DNA of 64,000 nucleotides from Photorhabdus laumondii subsp. laumondii (GCF_003343245.1 NZ_CP024901.1:3100001-3164000), one strand, 5' to 3'; counted from the first letter of the stretch, positions 1 to 8,052 are shown. Notes: a model not told the origin generated them from the sequence alone. Numbers and translations are program-made.

Positions 1-1311
1 CAATTTTTCACGTTCAATCTCCAGCTTGCGCAGAGATAGATCCCTGGCACGCTGGGCGATCTCATATTGACGCCAACGCGTACCAATATCGCGTACCGCA
101 TTACCCACATTACGTTCTAGTGACTGTTTCGCCTCAGCAAGACGAATGTCCTGGTTCTGAACATCAACCCGCGCCCGCACTTCCGCCTGGCGCTGACTCA
201 AATCGCCAATGGGTATCTCTACCTGAACACCGGCGTAATTTTCCCAATTACGAGAACGGTTTGATCCTGTTCGATCACGTACCTGACTAGCACCACCCAC
301 TAAAGAGACATCCCATAAACGTTCGTTACGGGCAACGGTCAGGTTAATTGCAGCCTGCTCCGCCGTAATCAATTGAGTGAGATACGATGGCTGTTGCTCT
401 TGTGCCAAATGTTGCGCTTGGAGCAGGTTAATATCTACGCGCTTAGCTTCCAATCTGTCAGTAGCCTTTACCTGAGTTTGTAAGTCTAAGGCGAGCAATC
501 GCAGCAATTCTAAACGACTGGTATCCAATTGATTAGCCGCTTCCTCCGCAGCCAGCTCCTGCATTGCAACATCAGCCTCCGTCTGGACAATCTCAAAAGC
601 TGCCATTCTGCCTGCGGAAATCATAGCCTTGTTAACCTCCAGCAGTTGACGCGAACGTTCAAGAGCATCACGTGCGATTTGTAATTGTTCTTGAGCACGC
701 AACAATCCACGATAAGCCATAATAACTTGCGTGATAGTCTGGGATACCGTCGCTTTTAGGTTCAAACGATTTGTTTGCTCCATCAATTGAGCAAGACGTA
801 CAGGTGCTGTGGCCACATCTTTGCCGGCACCACGCAACAAAGGCTGAATAACTGAGAATGAAACACCATCATTACGGCTACGACCTGCATTGTCTGCCCA
901 TGTCGTCCGATTCGTCCAAGATAGACTGAATCGAGTACCATATTCTCCAAGCAGCGTAGATGTGGGTGTAATCTCGCTCTGGCGATAGCGATCGCTTTGA
1001 TTACGAGCAGCAATATAACGGCTATTAATCAGTAATTTTGGCGTAAAACGATCTTCAGCAACGCGTAAATCGAATTTCTGTGCAATTCGATCCAGATAAG
1101 CACTGCGAATCGAACGATTATTTCGTAACCCTAAATAGATTGCATCGCTGAGTGTCAGACCAATAGTTTTCTGATTAAGCGAAATTGTATCCGTTGCAGG
1201 CATGGTTGCCTGTGATGGATTCAACGGCTCCGCTAACGCTGGTTTGACAGATGCAACTATTATCAAGGCAATGATGATGCCAATAGCACGTTGAAAAACT
1301 TGGCTAATCAT
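1..1311 (-). CDS. TolC-family outer membrane efflux protein (3' end outside window)
   Basis: Partial gene: 437 codons are present and the frame is still open at base 1, so the C-terminus is missing. The N-terminus is a signal peptide (hydrophobic stretch about residues 8-21, cleavage probably after ALA). It is followed by the long polar, Ala/Gln/Leu/Arg-rich helical segments typical of TolC-like trimeric outer membrane channels, with heptad-like stretches such as RLAEAKQSLERNVG and the 'SDAIYLGLRNN' start of the first OEP helix. The ATG at 1309-1311 overlaps the TAG stop of the permease gene (ATGATTAG), which indicates translational coupling. It is the third gene of an ABC exporter operon and is inferred to provide its outer membrane exit duct. 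No periplasmic adaptor (membrane fusion) gene is visible upstream; it may lie beyond the left edge. The family call is firm, the substrate unknown. Confidence 0.85.
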   Translation of the reverse strand, partial: MISQVFQRAIGIIIALIIVASVKPALAEPLNPSQATMPATDTISLNQKTIGLTLSDAIYLGLRNNRSIRSAYLDRIAQKFDLRVAEDRFTPKLLINSRYIAARNQSDRYRQSEITPTSTLLGEYGTRFSLSWTNRTTWADNAGRSRNDGVSFSVIQPLLRGAGKDVATAPVRLAQLMEQTNRLNLKATVSQTITQVIMAYRGLLRAQEQLQIARDALERSRQLLEVNKAMISAGRMAAFEIVQTEADVAMQELAAEEAANQLDTSRLELLRLLALDLQTQVKATDRLEAKRVDINLLQAQHLAQEQQPSYLTQLITAEQAAINLTVARNERLWDVSLVGGASQVRDRTGSNRSRNWENYAGVQVEIPIGDLSQRQAEVRARVDVQNQDIRLAEAKQSLERNVGNAVRDIGTRWRQYEIAQRARDLSLRKLEIEREKL

Positions 1312-2518
1312 CACGAAGTGCCTCTACAGGTTGTAATCTGGCAGCCGCTAATGCCGGATTGATACCGAAAAATAGACCAATCACTAATGAACTAGCAATA
1401 CCCAGAGGCAAAGAGAATAGGGATAACGTAAATACCCAACCCGAAAATTTTACAAATAGGTATCCCGCCACTACCCCCAATAATGAACCAACCATTGCAC
1501 CAGCAATTGCCAGAATGGCAGCCTCCAACATAAACAGTATACCAATATCCATAGGCCGAGCTCCCAAAGCCATACGAACACCAATTTCACGCCTACGTTC
1601 CGAAACATTCATCAGCATGACATTCATCACGCCCACACCTCCCACCAGCAACGAAATTCCCCCTAAGCCCGCGAGCAAATAGGAAAATGTTCTTGCCTGA
1701 CGCGTCAATCCATCAAGCAATTGTTTCGGGATATCAACTTCAACCTGACGACCTTTTGATAATGAGACAAGATAGTCACGTAACGACACCGCGTCACTGT
1801 TTAGCGTTGTTGTGTCACGTGCTCTGGCAATAACGCTTCCAATTTCTGGCGCAGGCCGCAACCGCCGCATTGCTTCGATAGGCAGTATGACGGAATCATC
1901 AATAGAACCGGGGAGTAAAGGGTTCGGTCCCTGAACAGCGAGAATTCCTATCACTTCAAATAGATATTCCCCAATCTGCAATTGATTACCTATCCGAATA
2001 GGTTGATTAGCGACTTTTAATTGTTTGGCAATATTCGCTCCGAGCACGGCATAGGTCGTTTGGCGATCATAGTCCGATAGAAAACGCCCCTGCTCGATTT
2101 GTAAATCCAACACCGCAGCCAGATCAGAGGATGTACCAGTAATATTCGTATCGATCCCTTGTCCTTGAAAGCGTATACGGGTTGAGTGCAATGTGAGGGG
2201 CGCAGCATGTGTGATAGTCGGTATTGTACGAGTCAGCGCCTGAGTATCCAGCGTAGATGGCGCGGGTTTGACATCGGTACCTGGAGTAAAACTGAAATGA
2301 GCAACTAAAATATTGCTTCCCATACTTTTAAAAGTGCTGATAGCTTCATTAACAGCATTATGACCGATGTTTAAAAGTGCAATGACAGAAGCACACCCAA
2401 CTGCAATACCAAGCAAAGCAAGCAAGGAGCGCCTTCCTAGCAGACGCAGACTACCCAGTGATTCACACAGGGCCTGCGCGAAGGAAAAACCGTAGCGACC
2501 AGAATTCACATTAAGCAT
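1304..2518 (-). CDS. MacB/FtsX-type ABC transporter permease
   Basis: A 404-residue inner membrane permease. One N-terminal membrane helix (LLALLGIAVGCASVIALLNI) is followed by a large periplasmic MacB_PCD domain of about 210 residues, and then three C-terminal helices of the FtsX domain, with the characteristic RRREIGVRMALGA segment between the first two. This is the architecture of MacB-like mechanotransmission exporters, but with the ATPase on a separate polypeptide encoded just upstream. I place the start at the ATG at 2516-2518, which overlaps the ATPase stop codon (ATGCTTAA). The longer frame from 2569 would overlap the ATPase by 59 bases and add a non-conserved tail. The same 8-base overlap joins this gene to the tolC-like gene. 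Likely role: export of a peptide, lipoprotein or toxic small molecule from the periplasm through the TolC-like partner. Substrate unknown. Confidence 0.88.
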   Translation of the reverse strand: MLNVNSGRYGFSFAQALCESLGSLRLLGRRSLLALLGIAVGCASVIALLNIGHNAVNEAISTFKSMGSNILVAHFSFTPGTDVKPAPSTLDTQALTRTIPTITHAAPLTLHSTRIRFQGQGIDTNITGTSSDLAAVLDLQIEQGRFLSDYDRQTTYAVLGANIAKQLKVANQPIRIGNQLQIGEYLFEVIGILAVQGPNPLLPGSIDDSVILPIEAMRRLRPAPEIGSVIARARDTTTLNSDAVSLRDYLVSLSKGRQVEVDIPKQLLDGLTRQARTFSYLLAGLGGISLLVGGVGVMNVMLMNVSERRREIGVRMALGARPMDIGILFMLEAAILAIAGAMVGSLLGVVAGYLFVKFSGWVFTLSLFSLPLGIASSLVIGLFFGINPALAAARLQPVEALRDD

Positions 2519-3266
2519 CGAGGCTATCCAGCCACAGATCAGTTTCGGAAAGCCGCCCACCATTAACATAGAGGCAGCGCTGCATATTTTTGGCTATGGC
2601 TTCATCATGTGTAACCATGACGAGCGTAACGCCTTGCTCACGGTTCAATGACAGAAGAAGTGCCATAATATCACGTGCTGTAGCACTATCGAGATTGCCT
2701 GTCGGCTCATCTGCCAGAATCAAAGAAGGCTTACCAACCAAGGCTCTGGCAATGGCAACACGTTGCCGCTGTCCCCCGGAGAGATCAGCCGGACGATGGT
2801 AAATACGACCCGCCAGACCAACCAACTCAAGCTGGTATTTCGCTTCCTGCCGAGCTAGAGAACGAGAATATCCACGATATAACAATGGTAGCGCTACATT
2901 ATCCAACGCCTGCATTCTGGGAAGTAAATTAAAACTCTGAAACACGAAACCAATTTCCTGATTTCTTATTCTCGCCCGTTCATTAGGAGTAACATTTGTT
3001 ATATTAACGCCACTAAACTGAAAATATCCAGAAGAGGGTTGATCCAGTAAACCAAGAATATTGAGTAAAGTACTTTTACCCGAACCGGAAGCACCGACAA
3101 TAGCACAACTTTGTCCGCGCATGATGGTGAATGATATTTCATCAAGTACTGGGTAATATTTTTCCCCCATACGATAAGATCGACAAATATTTTCCATGTA
3201 AATCAGGGCTTCCTGACATGGGGAAGTGGTGATTGTCATGTCTAATTTATTCATCGTTTTTAACAT
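2511..3266 (-). CDS. MacB/LolD-type ABC transporter ATPase
   Basis: A 251-residue nucleotide-binding subunit. Walker A GASGSGKST lies at about residues 58-66. The Q-loop is in the FQSFNLLP region, the signature is LSGGQRQR, Walker B is LILADEPTG and the H-loop is VTHD. The sequence belongs to the LolD/MacB/FtsE group of ATPases that pair with FtsX-like permeases. It is the first gene of the exporter operon and overlaps the permease start by 8 bases. The start is uncertain: ATG at 3264-3266 gives 251 residues, but internal Met codons at residues 5 and 10 are possible and none has a strong ribosome binding site. Its promoter must lie in the 300-base divergent region shared with the plus-strand gene to the right. 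Confidence 0.9.
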   Translation of the reverse strand: MLKTMNKLDMTITTSPCQEALIYMENICRSYRMGEKYYPVLDEISFTIMRGQSCAIVGASGSGKSTLLNILGLLDQPSSGYFQFSGVNITNVTPNERARIRNQEIGFVFQSFNLLPRMQALDNVALPLLYRGYSRSLARQEAKYQLELVGLAGRIYHRPADLSGGQRQRVAIARALVGKPSLILADEPTGNLDSATARDIMALLLSLNREQGVTLVMVTHDEAIAKNMQRCLYVNGGRLSETDLWLDSLDA

Positions 3267-3569
3267 CCATTAAACGTATCGCTGACTCCACTTGATTGTT
3301 TAGCAGGTTTTATATCATGGGGAAATCCTGTTGTAAAAGATTACGGTCTAAGTGACTGGCAAAAGCATCGAATAGCAAAATATATTAGATTAACTTAACA
3401 TAAATTCAAATTCCCCATTGCTTTTTGGTGTTAATCCACCCAAATTACTCCTGCCTACTTTGGTATTGCGTACATGCTTTTATAAAAATTCAGGAGATAC
3501 ACGGCGCGAGATCAAAATGTATATCTAAGTTCTCGCAATAGAAAATTATCAGGTATTGGGGTAATGGCT
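3267..3569. other. Divergent intergenic region
   Basis: About 300 bases between the start of the leftward exporter operon and the rightward FlhE-like gene, so it must carry promoters for both. For the plus-strand gene a plausible sigma70-like pair is TTTGGT (3459-3464) and TATAAA (3481-3486) with a 16-base spacer; the -35 match is poor. I see no convincing leftward promoter, RNA gene or strong hairpin. The sequence is AT-rich. Confidence 0.4.
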
Positions 3570-3986
3570 ATGAAATTAAAAAAAATATTTGGTATTGGTG
3601 GCGCTTTATTGTTAACTATATTCTCACAGACAGTACCTGCGGCAAGTGGCAGCTATCACTCTTCAGTTGTTTTGCCCACACTATATTCTAAAAATTTCTT
3701 AGAAACTGTTAACGTTCCTATTGTCGGTTCTCCTCCTGCAACAGGAAAGATTAACAATGTATCTTGGACTTGGAATGTTGTTGGATGGCCTCAGAATTTA
3801 TCGGTTTATCTTTGTCAGGGAGATACCAGCAGTTGCATAGATATATCACGCACACGAAGAATGTCGACAGACGCATTTAATAAGAGAAGCCCGGCACAAC
3901 AGTTCCTTTTCGCCTTAAAGGTTGGAAACGGTAACGTTATGCCGATAGCAGGTCAAACCGGAGAAATTACTGTCAGTTGGCAATAA
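3570..3986 (+). CDS. Small secreted FlhE-like protein
   Basis: A 138-residue exported protein with a Lys-rich n-region, a hydrophobic core and probable cleavage after VPAA. The mature part is beta-rich. It contains a pair of cysteines (YLCQGDTSSCID), then a polar segment, then FALKVGNGNVMPIAGQTGEITVSW. This layout (WxW or WRY region, LC...C, F...V..G...P......Q..V.) resembles FlhE, the periplasmic protein encoded at the end of flhBAE in enterobacteria. I recognise the resemblance by eye, not by search. No flagellar genes are nearby, so this would be an orphan paralogue. I prefer the second ATG (3570), which has TGGGG eight bases upstream; the ATG at 3564 sits only two bases from that site. 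It is the only gene on the plus strand that I support. An ERIC element begins 8 bases after its stop. Confidence 0.7.
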   Translation: MKLKKIFGIGGALLLTIFSQTVPAASGSYHSSVVLPTLYSKNFLETVNVPIVGSPPATGKINNVSWTWNVVGWPQNLSVYLCQGDTSSCIDISRTRRMSTDAFNKRSPAQQFLFALKVGNGNVMPIAGQTGEITVSWQ

Positions 3987-3994
3987 CACTTCAA

Positions 3995-4121
3995 TATACC
4001 CTATGGATTTCAAGTTGCATCGCGACGGCAAGGGAACGAATCCCCGGGAGCATAGATAACGATGTGGCCGAGGTGAGTGAGTGCAGCCAACAAAGAGGCA
4101 GCTTGAAAGATGACGGGTATA
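3995..4121. repeat. ERIC repeat, copy 1
   Basis: A 127-bp element bounded by the inverted ends TATACCC (3995) and GGGTATA (to 4121). Its interior matches the well-known ERIC core: GCGAATCCCCGGGAGCATAG corresponds to the ERIC1R primer region, and GTGGCCGAGGTGAGTG to the ERIC2 region. A closely similar copy in the same orientation lies at 6369-6495. ERICs are non-coding, transcribed intergenic palindromes that are abundant in Photorhabdus. This one sits between the convergent ends of the FlhE-like gene and the toxin gene, and could act on the 3' end of either transcript. Confidence 0.9.
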
Positions 4122-4139
4122 ACTCGCCAAAGATTGCCG

Positions 4140-4682
4140 TCAGCATGATAGGCGGCAATTCTGACTTATTTTGAAGGTACTCGTGACTTCTATACAAGTT
4201 TTGATGGGTAGCCACATTTCGAGACGTGAATTATCGTTAGGATCGGCTGGCAAAAATCCATATTGCTGATAAAACGGAATAACTTCTGAGGTCATAGGAT
4301 CAACAAACAGCCCAATCGCTGAAACTTGCTGTGCGACCAACACTGTCCGATAAATGGCATCAATCAATAGCTGTTCACCTATCCTTTGCCCCTGATGTGA
4401 ACAATCCACAGCAAGTCGGGCCAATTTTACCGCACTAAGTGGATGAGGATATTTTTTGTAATCCCTATAGGCAAGCGGAGTTGTCACCGAATATCCGGTA
4501 AGTGTGTGATATCCGATTATAATCGTGGGCACGGAATCTCGGCAGGCCACATAAGTTTTTGAAATATGCTTTACGGTTTTCTGCCGAGCTTGCTGTTGTA
4601 AGAACTTATTTAATTCACTGACACCACAATCAAACGCTTTACGACCATGTTGCTGGGTGATTTCTTTAATGATTACCGACAT
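4140..4682 (-). CDS. tacT: GNAT acetyltransferase toxin, TacT-like
   Basis: A 180-residue GNAT-fold protein with the acetyl-CoA binding segment VKLARLAVDCSHQGQRIGEQLL (motif A, Q/RxxGxG/A form GQRIGE) and the late aromatic motif FYQQYGF. The N-terminal block FDCGVSELNKFLQQQARQ is typical of the TacT/AtaT toxins that acetylate the amino group of aminoacyl-tRNA and halt translation. It overlaps the 3' end of an RHH antitoxin gene by 17 bases, the usual type II TacAT arrangement with antitoxin first. After MWLPIKT, where relatives commonly end within a few residues, this protein continues for about 15 more with a Ser/Cys-ending tail. The gene stops only 19 bases from an ERIC element, so the tail may be newly acquired. 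The symbol is by family resemblance. Confidence 0.85.
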   Translation of the reverse strand: MSVIIKEITQQHGRKAFDCGVSELNKFLQQQARQKTVKHISKTYVACRDSVPTIIIGYHTLTGYSVTTPLAYRDYKKYPHPLSAVKLARLAVDCSHQGQRIGEQLLIDAIYRTVLVAQQVSAIGLFVDPMTSEVIPFYQQYGFLPADPNDNSRLEMWLPIKTCIEVTSTFKISQNCRLSC

Positions 4683-4959
4683 TCACTGTATCCTTATAGT
4701 GCTTTGCGGCTTTAAGTAGTTTAGCATTTGCTTTTGGCGGGTTTTCCAAAGCTGCCAGCAAAGCATCAGCCCCCTCTATCGAAAGATGTAAGGTTTCAGT
4801 TCGTTCAATCACGTTACGCGCTCTCTCCATTGCCGATTCAATAAGAAACTGTGAAAGTGTTGCGCCGGAGTAATCAGCCGCCCTTTGTATGATCTCTTGA
4901 ATCTCTATGGAAGTTCTTGCAACTAAACGGGTCTCTTTACGTTCTGTATTAGTAGCCAT
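4666..4959 (-). CDS. tacA: DUF1778-type RHH antitoxin, TacA-like
   Basis: A 97-residue antitoxin. The N-terminal ribbon-helix-helix DNA-binding part (RKETRLVARTSIEIQEIIQRAA, then SGATLSQFLIESAMERA) is followed by a C-terminal helix-rich toxin-neutralising arm (ADALLAALENPPKANAKLLKAA). The ATG at 4957-4959 gives the usual family length. The longer frame from 5052 would add 31 non-conserved residues and run through the operator palindrome, so I reject it. The gene precedes and overlaps the toxin gene. The upstream GGCATAC repeats are the expected autoregulatory operator. Confidence 0.87.
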   Translation of the reverse strand: MATNTERKETRLVARTSIEIQEIIQRAADYSGATLSQFLIESAMERARNVIERTETLHLSIEGADALLAALENPPKANAKLLKAAKHYKDTVNVGNH

Positions 4960-4995
4960 GATTTCATCTGCATTTTTAGTCCATATAAACATGGT

Positions 4996-5053
4996 GCCAT
5001 TATGGCATACAAAATAGACGTTTATCCATATGTATGCCGAAAAGGCATACATA
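4996..5053 (-). promoter_or_regulatory. Candidate autoregulatory operator of the tacAT-like pair
   Basis: A perfect 10-bp inverted repeat, TATGTATGCC (5029-5038) and GGCATACATA (5044-5053) with a 5-base spacer, lies about 70 bases upstream of the antitoxin start. A further half-site GGCATAC is at 5004-5010, inside a smaller inverted repeat GCCAT-TATGGC (4996-5006). Three copies of the same heptamer in one short leader fit cooperative binding by an RHH antitoxin or antitoxin-toxin complex. The role is inferred from position and symmetry. Confidence 0.65.
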
Positions 5054-5141
5054 GATACTCAAGGATATATTATTCCTACCGATAAGATGACGGCTCTAGC
5101 CGCCATCTTGGTATCTCTTGGATGGTTAATCCTATTTAATC

Positions 5142-6071
5142 CTATGGCAGTTCAACCCCCTTATAACCAGATAAAATCAACTCCCATTCCCGTTGGGCAA
5201 ACCATGTCTGGGCTTTGCCATCATAATGAAGACTATCAGGTAGAAAAACACCAAACTCAGTCGCCTTTCCGGTATAGTCGGGCGAATTCCGTGCATCAAT
5301 TAGCGTTCGATATTGGGGATCATCAGCGATAACATTATTGATTGCCTTGAGCACATAGCGGGTGTTGATGGGATCAAACGCAACTGAAAGTGGATAATAC
5401 AATCTCCACGGTATACTGCGAGAACCCAAAGCATCACTGATACCAGTAATGATACGGGTAAAATTCCGCTCTGATGCCTGTGCCGCCAATAAACTCTCGG
5501 TCTCTGCTTCCCACTGGTTCCAATGAACAGCCAAAATGCAAGGATTTTTTCCTAGTTTACGCAGTGATTCAACTGCCATGCGCAAGGTTCTGATCGCACG
5601 CGGATAGAGCGATTCCACATCGCAAGGATCTCGTTCAGGAGCCCAACGGTTATCCGGCGGATTATCCAGATACATGCCCTGACCGCCCCACCCCATTAAA
5701 ATGACATAAAGATCAGGTAAATTAAGTGCATTACCCCGGTTAATATGGTCTTGCCAGAGTTTGGCAAAACGGTTGGCGGCATTGACTGAGTGATCCTGAT
5801 TGCCACGAGATAAACCGACAGGAGCGCCAATATTGGCATCACCAAAGCTAGTCAGCCCCGTCCAGTTGATTGCGGGAAAGTCAACGCTGTAAACTTCTGA
5901 TAGAGATAATGTGAATATATTTTTTAAACCTTGTGTAATTTCTTCATCTTGTGGTAATTGTGTTCCATGTCCATAACTATTTGATTGTCCAAGTATGATA
6001 AATAATGGGGCATCATTAGGTCCCCACGGAGAATATTTTATTTCTGGAAAATAAGGTTGTTTATCTGTCAT
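5142..6071 (-). CDS. SGNH-hydrolase / sialate O-acetylesterase-like protein
   Basis: A 309-residue protein with the hallmarks of the SGNH (GDSL-like) superfamily. Block I is FIILGQSNSYGHG near residue 25, with the nucleophile Ser in GQSN as in sialate O-acetylesterases. A late block V, LPDSLHYDGKAQ, supplies the Asp-x-x-His pair. Between them are the conserved MGWGGQGM and AVHWNQWEAE segments, which resemble the oxyanion-hole Gly and Asn blocks. There is no signal peptide, so it is probably cytoplasmic. The start is supported by AGAGGAAA upstream. It lies between the toxin-antitoxin promoter and an ERIC repeat, with no sugar-utilisation genes near, so the ester substrate cannot be guessed. 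An unrelated SGNH function such as a polysaccharide or lipid esterase is possible. Confidence 0.75.
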   Translation of the reverse strand: MTDKQPYFPEIKYSPWGPNDAPLFIILGQSNSYGHGTQLPQDEEITQGLKNIFTLSLSEVYSVDFPAINWTGLTSFGDANIGAPVGLSRGNQDHSVNAANRFAKLWQDHINRGNALNLPDLYVILMGWGGQGMYLDNPPDNRWAPERDPCDVESLYPRAIRTLRMAVESLRKLGKNPCILAVHWNQWEAETESLLAAQASERNFTRIITGISDALGSRSIPWRLYYPLSVAFDPINTRYVLKAINNVIADDPQYRTLIDARNSPDYTGKATEFGVFLPDSLHYDGKAQTWFAQREWELILSGYKGVELP

Positions 6072-6368
6072 CAGTTTTCCTCTTGATATGATTTAAGTTA
6101 TTAGGTCTATTCTCTTCGCCAAAGTATAATTAATTTATGGAAGATAAAAATTATTTGGCTAATCAATCATATTTATGGTGCGAGAATGTAAAACTGTTTT
6201 AAAATAAAATAAATAAATCCCTGATTAGCCATTATTAATATCAGATTATTATGTTCTTACTTTTTTCTTTAAAATATAAATCTAATATTGTTCTTCATAG
6301 GTTAATTGTTAATATTTCACGATGTATTCCCCTTTGGCAAAAAAGATGCTGAAATATAGCAACTGATC

Positions 6369-6495
6369 TATACCCTATGGATTTCGAGATGCATCGCGGC
6401 GGCAAGGGAGCGAATCCCCGGGAGCATAGATAACTATGTGACCGGGGTGAGTGAGTGCAGCCAACAAAGAGGCAACTTGAAAGATAACGGGTATA
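6369..6495. repeat. ERIC repeat, copy 2
   Basis: A 127-bp element from TATACCC (6369) to GGGTATA (6495), the same length and orientation as copy 1 and differing from it at a modest number of positions. It contains the GCGAATCCCCGGGAGCATAG and GTGACCGGGGTGAGTG ERIC cores. It lies about 300 bases upstream of the SGNH hydrolase start. Short ORFs across it are coincidental. Confidence 0.9.
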
Positions 6496-6706
6496 ATCCT
6501 CATGAAAATACACCTATTAGTCTAATCTGGCAAATAAAAACACAACTCATAAAAACAAGTCGATTTAATAAATAATGTTTAAGTTTTCCGTCATAAAATA
6601 AGATTTTATTTCTGAAAAAAAATTTATTGAAAATATGCAAATAATATATTGCTACATTTAAAAATATAGTTATAAACTATAAAAACATTAATCCAGTAAT
6701 TCATAC

Positions 6707-6761
<55 letters not shown>

Positions 6762-7080
6762 TACGCATCCCTAAAAATTATAATAGCGGCACACTATAAA
6801 TAACAAAATAATAAACATTATAACCAGCTCATTGTATATTAAGGAACTGGTTATTTATTTTTAAACTTTTTTAACTAATATACCTTAAAACAAAATCAGA
6901 TATTACCTGACCAAGTTAAATGCAATATGGATAATTTATTTACTGTTATAAAATAATTATTGTTTTAGATGGTTAAAATGCAATTAATAAAATTAGAATT
7001 ACTGATAATAATTACTGAGATTTAAATAAAACTGCTATCTTAATAAGAATAATTTTTACAATTCGCGGATAAAAACGGAC

Positions 7081-7566
7081 TTAAATTCTCCGGGCTTGCC
7101 AAAAAGCTTTCTTCCAGTAAACATTATTCATAGATGAACGAGTAACACCTTTATGGGTTGATGCATGAATAAACTGGTTATTGGCGTCATAAATGCCAAC
7201 ATGTAACCCATGTTCGCCACTAGCTGTTCTGAAAAAGACCAAATCACCCGGCATTAAATCGCTTTTATCAATACGGGTCCCTAATTTTATTTGCCCACCG
7301 GTAGTACGAGGTAATTGAATATCAAACCGATCACTGAAAGTACGGTAAACAAAACCAGAACAATCTACCCCCCGGCGATCCATTCCACCATAATGATATG
7401 GTGTACCACGCCATTGATTAAGCTGCTCCTTAAGCTGAGCAATCACCATGATTGGATCAGAAAGCGCCGTCTTTAACACAGGAGCCGGAGTCCTGGGGGC
7501 ATGACTGGAACAGCCAATAAGTAACAGACTGAACAATAAGAGTAACTCTTTTATTCTTATTATCAT
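7081..7566 (-). CDS. nlpC: NlpC, lipoprotein of the NlpC/P60 peptidase family
   Basis: A 161-residue lipoprotein. The signal peptide ends in the lipobox LLIGC, with lipidated Cys19. The NlpC/P60 domain carries the catalytic Cys69 (VDCSGF), His122 (GLHVGIYD) and a third polar residue His134 (FIHAS). Near-complete correspondence with E. coli NlpC is visible in WRGTPYHYGGMDRRGVDCSGF and the ending FWQARRI. It is an envelope cysteine peptidase expected to act on murein peptides or peptidoglycan fragments. The start has a strong GAGGAGGGG ribosome binding site. In E. coli nlpC follows btuD directly; here the arn operon separates them. Confidence 0.93.
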   Translation of the reverse strand: MIIRIKELLLLFSLLLIGCSSHAPRTPAPVLKTALSDPIMVIAQLKEQLNQWRGTPYHYGGMDRRGVDCSGFVYRTFSDRFDIQLPRTTGGQIKLGTRIDKSDLMPGDLVFFRTASGEHGLHVGIYDANNQFIHASTHKGVTRSSMNNVYWKKAFWQARRI

Positions 7567-7618
7567 TAACCCCTCCTCATAAAATCAGCAAAGCAAGGTG
7601 ACTCTATCCAGAACTCAA

Positions 7619-7652
7619 TAAAAAAACAAGTCTGTACTTTAAGTAAAACAGT
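7619..7652 (-). terminator. Possible terminator of the arn operon
   Basis: Downstream of arnF, the minus strand reads CTGTTTTACTTAAAGTACAG, an imperfect hairpin (7632-7651, with a small bulge). A run of seven T follows shortly after (7620-7626). Its stem is weak, so confidence is low. It would separate the arn operon from nlpC. Confidence 0.4.
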
Positions 7653-7671
7653 TAAATAGTTATTTCCTTCT

Positions 7672-8052
7672 TCATTCTGGACGGCTAATCAACCAGACAC
7701 CATACAAAATAAAAATCACGCCCGCAGTTTTCAATAATGTGATGGTTTCATTAAACCAAGGCAATAAAGCCACCATTAAATAGACAAAGACATAACTTAA
7801 GCTTATTAATGGATAAGCTTTATTTAATGGTAAATATTTTAGCGTAAATAACCAACACAACATAGATAATAGATATCCAGCCAGACCAGCCATTACCGCC
7901 ACCAGAGAATGGCGATGACTCCATAGCCACTCAATATCAAACCAATGCAAACCAAGATTCAACGCTGGCAAATTGACAACACCCCATTTCAGTAATAACT
8001 GGGCTATTGTCACCAGTAATACACTAATTAATCCCCAAATATAACCTTTCAT
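7672..8052 (-). CDS. arnF: ArnF, flippase subunit for aminoarabinose-undecaprenyl phosphate
   Basis: A 126-residue small multidrug resistance-like membrane protein with four predicted helices ([70 protein letters not shown]). With ArnE it moves 4-amino-4-deoxy-L-arabinose carried on undecaprenyl phosphate to the periplasmic face of the inner membrane for ArnT. Its ATG overlaps the arnE stop by four bases. It is the last gene of arnBCADTEF. Membership rests on operon position and the EamA/SMR-like fold. Confidence 0.92.
   Translation of the reverse strand: MKGYIWGLISVLLVTIAQLLLKWGVVNLPALNLGLHWFDIEWLWSHRHSLVAVMAGLAGYLLSMLCWLFTLKYLPLNKAYPLISLSYVFVYLMVALLPWFNETITLLKTAGVIFILYGVWLISRPE

Noticed and set aside
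783..1013. 76-codon minus-strand frame
   Set aside because: It lies in another frame inside the TolC-like gene, whose continuous frame runs from 1311 to the window edge.
2519..2569. Longer N-terminus of the permease from 2569
   Set aside because: It would overlap the ATPase by 59 bases. The ATG at 2516-2518 gives the same 8-base overlap seen at the next junction.
3915..4215. Short frames across ERIC copy 1 on both strands, and 6295-6513 across copy 2
   Set aside because: They arise from the palindromic repeat itself; the two copies give near-identical peptides because the repeat is shared.
4960..5052. Longer antitoxin starting at 5052
   Set aside because: It would translate the operator palindrome and adds residues atypical of the family.
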